Below are positions 1-6,767 of a DNA stretch of 14,484 bases, piece by piece. The notes under the pieces are model-generated. The model was not told the DNA's origin and ran no database searches. It was given only the letters and a program-made list of their open reading frames with translations. Made by a program: the position numbers and the translations under genes. The number at the start of each line of letters is the position of its first letter. Within the stretch, counting starts at the first letter, position 1. Source of the DNA: an uncultured Oscillospiraceae bacterium (GTDB lineage Bacteria > Bacillota > Clostridia > Oscillospirales > Ruminococcaceae); assembly GCA_900542145.1 (NCBI GenBank), contig UQMF01000036.1, positions 1-14,484 on the forward strand, read 5' to 3'.

Positions 1-2
1 AA

Positions 3-333
3 ACGCAGTCCTATATGTCCAAAGCCTGCGGCAACAAGCTGTTTGATTCCGACCTGAAGGACGCAATGCGCCAGCTCATCAAGCAGTACATGAAGGATCA
101 CAATTACTACGTCCCGCACATGAATCTTGCCGAAGCCGCAGACCGCCTTTACGTTGAAATGGCGGAATATTCGTTTCTGACGCCGCTTCTCGCCCGAAAG
201 GACATCGAGGAGATAAACATAAATTCCTGGGACGATATTCAGATAATCCCGTCCAAAGGTCAGCAGTACAAGTATTCGGAGCATTTTTCTTCCGCACAGC
301 ACGCGGTTGACGTGGTGCGGCGTATGCTCCATA
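3..333 (+). pseudogene. cpaF: CpaF/VirB11-like secretion ATPase, N-terminal fragment
   Basis: The reading frame is open from the left edge, so the true start lies outside; an internal ATG is at 15. The protein resembles the N-terminal domain of CpaF/TadA/VirB11-type hexameric ATPases, which power type II/IV secretion or conjugation from the inner face of the membrane. The recognisable part is the block that reads roughly LTPLLARKDIEEININSWDD, followed by a segment ending VVRRMLHN; this is the family pattern of a domain predicting 'IEEI-x-VN'. Right after RRMLHN (about 330) the similarity stops, and the frame runs on to a stop at 402-404 with residues that are only the shadow of the downstream VirB4 gene. 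The whole ATPase core (Walker A, Asp box, Walker B, His box) is missing. I infer a deletion that joined this gene to virB4. Family assignment rests on recalled pattern similarity. Confidence 0.7.
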
Positions 334-2073
334 ATGAACAAGCTTCGGCTTGGCGAGAATTACTGCCGGATCTACGGCATTTTCATGCTCCCGACCGAGG
401 TTGAATACGGCTGGCTGTCGAAGCTGACGAACATTCCCGGAACGATAGTCACGATAAATTACGAACCCCGTAACAACGCCGAAGCGATAAACGACCTGTC
501 TCGGAAAATCCGAATGTTCCGAGGGCAGGCGGCAAGCACAAAAGACCCGAAAGAGCGCATGAGGTGCGAGAAAGCCGCGCTCAGTCAGGAAACCGCCCTC
601 CAGCGCATGGACAGCGGCAACGAAAGCATGGGCGTGTGGGATATCACTATCATGGTGCTGTCCCGGGACGAGGAGGATTTCAACAATCGCTGCACCCGCG
701 TTGAAAATACTGCGAACGTCATAGGCTGTAAGATACGCATTATGGCGAACCAGCAGAAAGAATCCTACCAGCACCTTTCGCCGACCTATCCGCAGATTCC
801 GGAAATCCGCGAGGAAAACGCCCGGCAGTACCTTGTCGGCGACATCATCGGCGGTTTTCCGTTCGCAAGCGGGAACTTCACAGACAGCGGCGGCTTCTAT
901 CTCGGACGGGATTCCAACGACGGGCTGATACTGCTCGACCCGTGGATAAGAAACCGCCAGCGCCCCAACAGCAACATGACGATAGTGGGCGGCTCCGGTT
1001 CGGGTAAATCCACGGCGATAAAGCACATAATCGCTTCGGAGTACGCCCGCGGCACGAAAATAATCGTCATTGACCCGGAGGGCGAATACAAGGATATGTG
1101 CCTGAATCCTCTGTTTGAAGGCTCATGGATTGATGTTGCCGGAGGGCGCGGCGGGCTTATAAATCCGCTCCAGATACGCCCTGTCCCGCCTGACGTGGAC
1201 GACAATTCCGACCCGGTGAAAAAGGACAGCATAGGCGACCTTGCGGTGCATTTAAAGACCTTGCAGACGTTCTTCCGGCTGTACATACCCTCAATGGACG
1301 ACCGCCTGCGGGCTGTTCTAGACCAGTCGCTGGTGGAGCTGTATTTTTCTTTCGGGATCACATGGGAAACCGATGTTTCCGGCATGAAAGCGGAGCGTTT
1401 CCCGATTTTGAGCGACCTATATAAGCTCATTTCCTGCAAATCCGAGTCCGGCGGCAGGAACGTCGAGTGTTACGCAGACCTCAAAACCTACTTGGAGGGA
1501 GCCGCAAACGGCGCAGACCACCTGCTCTGGAACGGTTACACGACCATAAATCCCACCAGCGGATTTATCGTGCTGGACACAAAATCCCTGATACAGATGT
1601 CCGGCACGGTGCTGGCGGCGCAGTATTTTAACGTGCTTTCATGGTGCTGGGAGCAAATAACCCGCGACCGCAAGGAGCGCATAATGCTGATAGCCGACGA
1701 GTGCTGGACGATGATTGACCCGCGCTGTCCGCAGTCGCTGGAATTTCTCAAAAACGCAGAAAAGCGCGCCCGTAAATACGAGGGAAGCATAGTCGTAGGA
1801 ACGCAGTCCACAAATGATTTTCTCGACCCGGAGGTTAAATTCTACGGACAGTCGGTGCTTGACCTGCCGACCTACAAGCTGCTGTTTTCAATGGACGGAC
1901 AATCGCTGAAAGAAGCCGCAGAGCTGTTCGACCTGAACGATTCCCAGACCGAGCTGATTTCCTCCGGACAGCGCGGAATGGCGCTGATGAAAGTCGGCAG
2001 GCAGGCGGCAAAAGTGCGGTTCGTGCTGAGCGATGAGCGCCTTGAAATGTTCGGGCGCGGCGGCGGAAGATAA
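334..2073 (+). CDS. virB4: VirB4-like conjugation ATPase, N-terminally truncated
   Basis: This is a VirB4/TraE-type ATPase of a Gram-positive integrative conjugative element, a cytoplasmic-face motor of the mating channel. Counting from the ATG at 334 (579 residues), the Walker A motif GGSGSGKST has its lysine at about residue 225. A Walker B segment IMLIADE has its Asp-Glu at 455-456, followed by an RKYEGSIVVGTQST sensor-like block near residue 490. The C-terminus is complete. The protein begins abruptly at a block (GENYCRIYGIFMLPTEVEYG) that normally lies inside family members, which are usually well over 600 residues. No Shine-Dalgarno sequence precedes 334, and the upstream bases belong to the cpaF frame, so the N-terminus was probably removed by the same deletion. 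The open frame extends up to 307 but without homology. The next gene starts 15 bases after the stop, so the two were one operon. Probably inactive, or at best expressed from an unnatural start. Confidence 0.85.
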   Translation: MNKLRLGENYCRIYGIFMLPTEVEYGWLSKLTNIPGTIVTINYEPRNNAEAINDLSRKIRMFRGQAASTKDPKERMRCEKAALSQETALQRMDSGNESMGVWDITIMVLSRDEEDFNNRCTRVENTANVIGCKIRIMANQQKESYQHLSPTYPQIPEIREENARQYLVGDIIGGFPFASGNFTDSGGFYLGRDSNDGLILLDPWIRNRQRPNSNMTIVGGSGSGKSTAIKHIIASEYARGTKIIVIDPEGEYKDMCLNPLFEGSWIDVAGGRGGLINPLQIRPVPPDVDDNSDPVKKDSIGDLAVHLKTLQTFFRLYIPSMDDRLRAVLDQSLVELYFSFGITWETDVSGMKAERFPILSDLYKLISCKSESGGRNVECYADLKTYLEGAANGADHLLWNGYTTINPTSGFIVLDTKSLIQMSGTVLAAQYFNVLSWCWEQITRDRKERIMLIADECWTMIDPRCPQSLEFLKNAEKRARKYEGSIVVGTQSTNDFLDPEVKFYGQSVLDLPTYKLLFSMDGQSLKEAAELFDLNDSQTELISSGQRGMALMKVGRQAAKVRFVLSDERLEMFGRGGGR

Positions 2074-2088
2074 GGAAAGTGTGTTTAT

Positions 2089-4011
2089 ATGGCAGTAAAT
2101 CCGAAACTGATTTTAATAGCCTCAGAGCTGGCGGGAAACGAGAAAGTCCGCAAAACTCTGCTGTATATCCTGTTCTTTTTGCTGGGACTGATAATGCTGA
2201 TTTTTATTGTGTTCATCGGGCTGATAAGCGGACTTCTCAGCATTGCGCAGGACAACGATCTGCGAAACCACTGGAACTACTATCGTACCAGCATTTCCGA
2301 GGTTTTCGGCGGAATCGAGGGCGAGATAAATTCCGATGTGAAAAGCGAGGTTTACGACTTCATGCCGGAATTTTCGGTGAACCTTTCCAAAGCCACTATC
2401 GCGAACAATTTCGACAACAGCTCCCTGATTTTATACGATGAAAAGGAAATCCGGCAGGCGCAGGAAATAATGCAGGATTACGCAGAAAAGCTCCGTGAAA
2501 TAGCCACGGAAGAAGCCTTTGACAGCTTCATTTCCGGTTACGAAACGGAGCTTTCCTTTTCAGATATCCGGAATATTCGTTTCACGGACGATACCGGAAT
2601 CGACGGCATTTTCGCTTATCCGGACGCGGTAAAGCTGTTCCTTTACAACCGCGCAATGGAGCAAATGTCGGCGTACAGCTACTCTTTCGAGGAGATAACG
2701 GTTGATGGGAAATCCGCTGATCGCCAGACGTTGGTAGTAACATCGCCGGACGGCTCAACACAAACTGTGGAATACACCTGCATTGGCGGCGGTGAGGTGT
2801 ATCTCCCGGAGTTCCTTGCGATGTACAATATACGTCAGAGCCGGGAATATCTCACCGCAGTAACGCAGAATCAGGCTCCGGATATTGAATCGCAGATAGA
2901 GCAGGCAGTAGGCAGTATTCCCGAAACCGCCGAGGAAGCGCAGGACTATCTGAACGGTGCGTGGCAGGGTATGGTTGACGGGCGCGGCGCGGTAAATCTG
3001 GACTTGTTCCGCATGGCTAATCTCAAATCCATTATCGAGGGAGCGAGCATTGACGGCGCTGTGAAAATCTCCACGGAGCGCACCTCCGACAAGCTGTCAA
3101 TTACACTGGAAACCGTGGATTCGGATATCTGGGAGGACATTTTCGGAATTGACGAGGAGCTGAAACAGTACGTCGAGCAGTCCCAGCTTGCCATTGAAAT
3201 GGCGCTTGACGAAGCGGAAATCCCGCAGGACGAGCGCACTATTTCCCTTGACGGAATGGTGCAGGCGGCGCTGTTCGTGTATTTCGAGGGGTTCTTCGAC
3301 CTGCCCGTCAGCAGTTCCGAGCTTGCGCCCGGAGGAAACGGAATACTGTCGCAGTGCGGAGAGGTTTCGGAGCTTCATCAGTACACCTACGGCACAAAGG
3401 ACATGGGAGTTCCCGAAAAAGGAATTACGCTGGCGCTGAAAGAGAAAACCGCAGTCCATGCGAATCTGCTGGATTGCGGCGATTGTATTCAGGATATCTA
3501 TGTGTATGATGTCTGGAATATGGACGAGCAGGATATCGCAAACGACACCAATTCCAAAGTGTTCAACCGGAACGCCGTCACGCTGGCGTACATCATCGAC
3601 ACAGACCAGTTTGAAGCGGACTACGGATTTCCGTTCCCGTCAATTGACGGCGTTTCAAACGCTGGAACGATAACGCTGTTTCTGGAGTTCACCTGCCTCA
3701 GCGAGGTAGAGTTTGAGGACGCTGATATCGGAAGTTCGCTTGATTTCGGGGATATCATCGTGGGGTACTCCCATGACGGATATTACAGCGACCGGTATGA
3801 TTCCGGGCTCTGGCGGCACAGTCTGAACCGTGACGAGTGCGTTCCGCACGTCGGCGTTAAGACTTATTTCATGTCCGGGGAGGTTTCTCGACCCGACCCG
3901 CCGCATGGTACGCATTACTACTGCGGTCCAAGCGCAAAGAATATCGGTGCTGCGGCTAATCCGCGGCTTTGGTTCAAGGGGTTCCGCACGGGTATGAGCG
4001 AGGAGCATTAA
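2089..4011 (+). CDS. Single-span membrane protein of conjugation module, unknown function
   Basis: The product is a 640-residue protein I do not recognise by family. It has a short cytoplasmic-type N-terminus with basic residues, then one long hydrophobic stretch at about residues 24-52 (LLYILFFLLGLIMLIFIVF...), consistent with a signal anchor that places the rest outside the membrane. The remainder is acidic and helix-rich with no repeats, and the last ~100 residues contain three scattered cysteines and several histidines. A GGAAAG ribosome binding site at 2074-2079 lies 9 bases upstream of the ATG. The gene follows virB4 by 15 bases, so it is very likely co-transcribed and may be a bitopic component of the mating apparatus, filling a role like VirB8/TcpC or an exported channel or wall-spanning protein. 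That role is inferred from position and topology only. The frame is intact, in contrast to the truncated genes before it. Confidence 0.8.
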   Translation: MAVNPKLILIASELAGNEKVRKTLLYILFFLLGLIMLIFIVFIGLISGLLSIAQDNDLRNHWNYYRTSISEVFGGIEGEINSDVKSEVYDFMPEFSVNLSKATIANNFDNSSLILYDEKEIRQAQEIMQDYAEKLREIATEEAFDSFISGYETELSFSDIRNIRFTDDTGIDGIFAYPDAVKLFLYNRAMEQMSAYSYSFEEITVDGKSADRQTLVVTSPDGSTQTVEYTCIGGGEVYLPEFLAMYNIRQSREYLTAVTQNQAPDIESQIEQAVGSIPETAEEAQDYLNGAWQGMVDGRGAVNLDLFRMANLKSIIEGASIDGAVKISTERTSDKLSITLETVDSDIWEDIFGIDEELKQYVEQSQLAIEMALDEAEIPQDERTISLDGMVQAALFVYFEGFFDLPVSSSELAPGGNGILSQCGEVSELHQYTYGTKDMGVPEKGITLALKEKTAVHANLLDCGDCIQDIYVYDVWNMDEQDIANDTNSKVFNRNAVTLAYIIDTDQFEADYGFPFPSIDGVSNAGTITLFLEFTCLSEVEFEDADIGSSLDFGDIIVGYSHDGYYSDRYDSGLWRHSLNRDECVPHVGVKTYFMSGEVSRPDPPHGTHYYCGPSAKNIGAAANPRLWFKGFRTGMSEEH

Positions 4012-4190
4012 ATAGGATTAGAGAATAAATCGATTCCTCATTAAAATGTTATCAAAATATCATTTAGCTCGTAATTAAACGTGTTATTTAAAGTGCTGTG
4101 TTTCTCATACACAAGTGATAACTCACATAACCAATGCAATTTTAATTAGATAGCCTGAATCCGTTGTGTTATAACAATAAATTAGTTCCT
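4012..4190. other. AT-rich intergenic segment, nothing recognised
   Basis: This stretch between two convergent genes (the membrane protein on plus, the zinc protein on minus) is visibly richer in A and T than the flanking conjugation genes. I see no open frame, RNA gene or convincing terminator hairpin. It may be the left part of a small insert that also carries the zinc-binding protein gene. Confidence 0.5.
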
Positions 4191-4505
4191 TTATGACTCA
4201 CATGTTTCTGATTTATTGGCACTCACATAAATTGTACCAAGTTTTAAACAAAATTCATCGGTTCTATGATTGCATGAATCACATAGGGGGACTATTTTTT
4301 CACCATGCACATTAGAGCAATATACATGACCACCTACTGTTGGTATATTATTACATCCGGATACTGAACAGATTGTTGGCCACGGTTGCTTTGAGAAGTT
4401 CAGCCAATGTTTTTTCCATGATCCGCAAGAGCAAGAACGATCGGAAGTGCCATTTTTGTTTTTCCAGAATTCCAAAGGTCTCATATTAATATCAGTTATA
4501 TTCAT
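4191..4505 (-). CDS. Small cysteine-rich zinc-binding (treble-clef/HNH-like) protein
   Basis: The 104-residue product carries paired cysteines: a CSCGSWKKHW block near residues 25-34, a CSVSGC pair near 46-51, GGHVYCSN at about 58-65, a VPLCDSCNHR pair near 72-81, and cysteines at about 85 and 102. This resembles small gut-bacterial proteins with a pattern of CxCGSWKxHW, CxxxGC, GxHV and VPxCxxCN. It suggests a zinc-ribbon or treble-clef fold with a distant HNH flavour, but a full catalytic HNH triad is not obvious, so I do not call it a nuclease. The start is supported by an AAGGAG site about 8 bases upstream (minus strand) and by a near-perfect promoter further up. The gene lies antisense inside a conjugation operon within AT-rich DNA unlike its neighbours, which points to an inserted accessory gene. 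The function is unknown. Confidence 0.75.
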   Translation of the reverse strand: MNITDINMRPLEFWKNKNGTSDRSCSCGSWKKHWLNFSKQPWPTICSVSGCNNIPTVGGHVYCSNVHGEKIVPLCDSCNHRTDEFCLKLGTIYVSANKSETCES

Positions 4506-4562
4506 ATATTATTCTCCTTGTCCAATTGTGAAGAAATGGCAATTTATTCTCTCCCTTTTTTT

Positions 4563-4591
4563 AGTATAGCACAACATATATAATTTGTCAA
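4563..4591 (-). promoter_or_regulatory. SigmaA promoter of the zinc-binding protein gene
   Basis: On the minus strand there is TTGACA (plus positions 4586-4591), a 17-base spacer and TATACT (4563-4568). That is a full consensus -35 and a near-consensus -10 at ideal spacing. Transcription would start near 4556, giving a leader of about 50 bases before the ATG at 4505. A TATAAT on the plus strand at 4579-4584 overlaps it, with only a weak T-rich -35, so a divergent promoter for the CpaE-like gene is possible but unproven. Confidence 0.8.
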
Positions 4592-4621
4592 GTATTAAAT
4601 TTTTTAGAAAGGACACCCATC

Positions 4622-5695
4622 ATGATAAACCCATTACTCATAACCAGAAAAGAAAACGCCGGAATCCTCCGCAGAATATGCTCCGAGCTGAACGCCGTTC
4701 CCCGCGAGATGATAGGCGAGGACTGGTCGCTTGCTGTATTTCTTAAGCGCGACCTCAAGACGTATCTCTATCAGTCGCATTTCATTTTTGACCTGTCCGC
4801 ATTCAAAGAACAGGGCGATGAATTCGTGAACCTTTGCGCCGGGATATACTATCAGAAATCTGACGCGAACATCGTTATTTACGCCGATAACTGCTATCCC
4901 GGAGATGAAATTCTGGACAAGCTGGTGCATAACGGCATAACGAATGTCGTTGCGAATTACCCCGATGCTGACGAGAAAACCAACATATCCATGATGGCTC
5001 AGGACCTGAAAGAGTGCATTACGGAGGGGCTTTCCCAGAAGAAATGGCGGCGCTTCGACAAGTCGTTTGACGCATTCGCAGAAGCCCGCGAAGCTGCAAG
5101 AATTGCCGAAAAGGAAAAAGAAAAGCCCCGCTACTCCCAGTCAAACATCAGCATAGCTGTCGTGGGAGCGCAGGGCAGAATAGGCGCAACTACATTTGCA
5201 ATGCGGCTTGCGGCGTATTTCAAGAGCCGTGACGGCGAGAGCCTTGTGGTCTGCGCAAATAAGCGCGGATTTCCGCAGCTTGAGATGATGAGCGAGTATT
5301 ATGGCGGCTCCGAGCAGAACGGTATCTACACGATAAACGGCATTGACATCTGCACCGCCCTGACCGAACCGGAAAAGCAGTACAACGTCCAGATTTACGA
5401 TTACGGCAGTTTGCCCACTTCCGAGCTGAAGCTAGATTCGTTCGATAAGGTGTTCATTATCGGCGGCACATCATGGAACGAACTCCCAATGATATACATG
5501 GCTCAGCAGCCGCTGAACAGCGTGAACTACACCGTGGCGGTGAATTTCTCGGACAAGGCGGCAATTGAGAAGAACAAGGAGTTCCTTATGCTCAACCTGA
5601 ATGAGGTGATGGTTCTGCCGTTTGAGCCGGATCCGTTTGCTGTCGAGAGATATGAGGATATGCTTGACATGGAATTTTCAGTCATTGTTCCATGA
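4622..5695 (+). CDS. CpaE/TadZ-like MinD/ParA-fold protein with degenerate P-loop
   Basis: The 357-residue product has an N-terminal region of about 150 residues that could be a receiver-like domain. A charged linker (AREAARIAEKEKEKPR) follows, then a MinD/ParA-type domain that starts IAVVGAQGRIGATT. This is the two-part layout of CpaE/TadZ proteins, which localise secretion or pilus machines and partner with CpaF ATPases, in keeping with the cpaF fragment upstream. In the P-loop (residues 182-191) both the signature lysine and the Walker lysine of ParA are replaced, by Gln and Ala, as is common in CpaE/TadZ. ATP hydrolysis is therefore doubtful. The start has an AAAGGA site about 8 bases upstream. 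The C-terminus ends at a TGA that directly abuts a fragment of hsdM in the same frame, so the last few residues may not be native. Confidence 0.75.
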   Translation: MINPLLITRKENAGILRRICSELNAVPREMIGEDWSLAVFLKRDLKTYLYQSHFIFDLSAFKEQGDEFVNLCAGIYYQKSDANIVIYADNCYPGDEILDKLVHNGITNVVANYPDADEKTNISMMAQDLKECITEGLSQKKWRRFDKSFDAFAEAREAARIAEKEKEKPRYSQSNISIAVVGAQGRIGATTFAMRLAAYFKSRDGESLVVCANKRGFPQLEMMSEYYGGSEQNGIYTINGIDICTALTEPEKQYNVQIYDYGSLPTSELKLDSFDKVFIIGGTSWNELPMIYMAQQPLNSVNYTVAVNFSDKAAIEKNKEFLMLNLNEVMVLPFEPDPFAVERYEDMLDMEFSVIVP

Positions 5696-5941
5696 TCAGC
5701 AAGCTATGATGAGATCAAGGGGAATGATTACAACCTGAATATCCCCCGTTATGTAGACACGTTTGAGCAGGAAGAAGAAATCAGCCTGTCTGATATTGCA
5801 AGCGAACTGCAGGAGCAGGACAAGGAGATAAAAGCGGCACAGGACGAACTTCTTTCACAGTTTGCCGAACTTACAGCTTCCGATGAACAGGCGCAGGCTG
5901 AAATTGCCGAGCTGATGAAAACTCTGGAGGGCTTATTCTGA
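5696..5941 (+). pseudogene. hsdM: Type I R-M methyltransferase HsdM, C-terminal fragment
   Basis: Directly after the CpaE-like stop codon the same frame continues without a start codon for about 81 residues. It begins SASYDEIKGNDYNLNIPRYV and then has a Glu-rich stretch and a coiled-coil-like tail. The NDYNLNIPRYVDTFE block is a hallmark of the end of HsdM, the adenine methyltransferase subunit of type I restriction-modification systems, and the tail pairs with HsdS in the complex. The catalytic domain (SAM motif and NPPF/Y) is absent. The stop TGA overlaps the ATG of the following hsdS fragment, the usual hsdM-hsdS coupling, so this is the 3' end of a former operon. It cannot be functional. 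Confidence 0.85.
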
Positions 5942-6099
5942 TGAAAAATGGAAATAATGCACCGCAGATCCGCTTCAAAGGATTCACTGATGATTGGGAA
6001 CAGCGTAGGTTTTCAGAGCATTATATGAAAGTTACGGAAAAGAACGATTTGAGCTTTGGAACAGATAAAATCATATCGGTTGCTAATGGGTATTTTTAG
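5941..6099 (+). pseudogene. hsdS: Type I R-M specificity subunit HsdS, N-terminal fragment
   Basis: An ATG overlapping the hsdM stop opens a 52-residue frame that begins MKNGNNAPQIRFKGFTDDWE and ends in TAG. The PQIRFKGFTDDWEQR opening is typical of HsdS, the DNA-recognition subunit, just before the first target recognition domain. Full-length HsdS is around 400 residues with two target recognition domains, so nearly all of it is missing. Similarity appears to stop at about 6085-6095, where the next sequence block begins. Remnant only. Confidence 0.8.
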
Positions 6100-6199
6100 T
6101 CTTGACCTTAGCAAAACCCTGGTTTTACGGATACATTCCACAGATGAGAACGTTATAGCTGACCTGACCTCAAAGATACAGCAGTTTATCGTAAAGTAA
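6086..6199 (+). pseudogene. Short unrecognised open frame, probable gene-end remnant
   Basis: A 37-codon frame with an ATG at 6086 (no Shine-Dalgarno sequence) reads through LVLRIHSTDENVIADLTSKIQQF to a TAA at 6197-6199. Its composition looks like the C-terminal helix of a real protein. I cannot name the family. It starts about where the hsdS similarity ends, so it is probably the tail of another truncated gene rather than a complete small protein. Confidence 0.35.
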
Positions 6200-6220
6200 T
6201 TTCAGACCTCATAAATGCCG

Positions 6221-6249
6221 AACCGCCGCTTTCATGGAAAACGGCGGTT
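6221..6249 (+). repeat. GC-rich hairpin (AACCGCCG / CGGCGGTT)
   Basis: An 8-bp perfect stem (6221-6228 with 6242-6249) with a 13-base loop lies 21 bases after the stop of the short remnant. It could be that gene's terminator, but no T-run follows on the plus strand, so termination is uncertain. Confidence 0.45.
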
Positions 6250-6355
6250 CGCTGTATTCGGCACTTTCCTGCTCATATTCAGTTCAACTGTGGCAGAACA
6301 TTATGAGCTGACGGTCTGCTGTTCATTGCACGGGCAGGGACTTCCCTTCCACGGC

Positions 6356-6508
6356 GAGGCTGCGAAGATAGTTCCTCTGGACAGGCTGTACCTCAGTCCG
6401 CAGTGCGGATTTGCCTCCTGCGAGATAGGCAACAAGCTCACCGAGGAAGAGCAGTGGGCTAAGATAAAGCTGATAAACGACATCTCAGAGGAAGTCTGGG
6501 GAAAGTAA
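6356..6508 (+). pseudogene. B12-independent methionine synthase-like, C-terminal fragment
   Basis: The last ~50 codons before the TAA at 6506-6508 read EAAKIVPLDRLYLSPQCGFA, then a Glu-rich helix ending EEVWGK. This matches the end of the cobalamin-independent methionine synthase-like family (Meth_synt_2 fold) common in Clostridia. The Cys of the CGFAS block corresponds to the last zinc ligand of MetE. The rest of the barrel, including the His-x-Cys zinc ligands, is missing. The frame extends upstream to an ATG at 6215, but that part (hydrophobic and unrelated) shows no family resemblance and is probably chance sequence. Remnant, not a working enzyme. Confidence 0.75.
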
Positions 6509-6522
6509 GCTGAATAACATAT

Positions 6523-6551
6523 CCCCTGCAGGAGCATTTGACCTGTGGGGG
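6523..6551 (+). terminator. Hairpin after the methionine synthase-like fragment
   Basis: A 10-bp stem with two G-U pairs (CCCCTGCAGG at 6523-6532 with CCTGTGGGGG at 6542-6551) and a 9-base loop begins 15 bases after the stop codon. Only a poor T-run follows (AAATCTGTAT), so it is a weak terminator candidate or an RNA-stabilising hairpin. Confidence 0.45.
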
Positions 6552-6577
6552 AAATCTGTATATGAACCGAGCTCAGG

Positions 6578-6612
6578 GTGCTGTCAGAAATGGCGGCACT
6601 TATTCTTTTTCT
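6578..6612 (+). terminator. Intrinsic terminator before the succinate operon
   Basis: GTGCTGTC (6578-6585) pairs with GGCGGCAC (6592-6599), eight base pairs including two G-U, with a 6-base loop. A T-rich tract (TTATTCTTTTTCT) follows. This would insulate the succinate operon from upstream transcription. Confidence 0.65.
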
Positions 6613-6684
6613 GAATGATGTAATGTATTTATCAAGTGCATTTTAATATACAATTCTGGTATGATGATTATATTCATCTCACAG

Positions 6685-6713
6685 TTTACACATAGCTGGG
6701 TAAGTGCTATAAT
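6685..6713 (+). promoter_or_regulatory. SigmaA promoter of the cat1-sucD-4hbD operon
   Basis: TTTACA (6685-6690), a 17-base spacer and a perfect TATAAT (6708-6713) place the transcription start near 6720 and leave a leader of about 48 bases before the cat1 ATG. AT-rich DNA upstream could hold a regulator site, for example for the LysR protein encoded downstream, but I see no clear operator. Confidence 0.8.
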
Positions 6714-6767
6714 AACCACAGAACGAAAAAGCGCTGAGTTCTCAAAGACAACAAGGAGAAGCTGAAC

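Noticed and set aside
307..404. A natural CpaF-VirB4 fusion or overlapping start
   Set aside because: The two genes are in different frames, there is no ribosome binding site before 334, and both lack essential parts; a deletion explains this better.
79..1026. A 315-residue open frame on the minus strand
   Set aside because: It runs antisense to the cpaF fragment and virB4, whose plus-strand translations carry clear motifs; its own translation has no recognisable domain and irregular composition.
4191..4505. HNH endonuclease
   Set aside because: The paired cysteines and the GGHV motif recall the fold, but the catalytic His-Asn-His arrangement cannot be placed, so only a zinc-binding protein is claimed.
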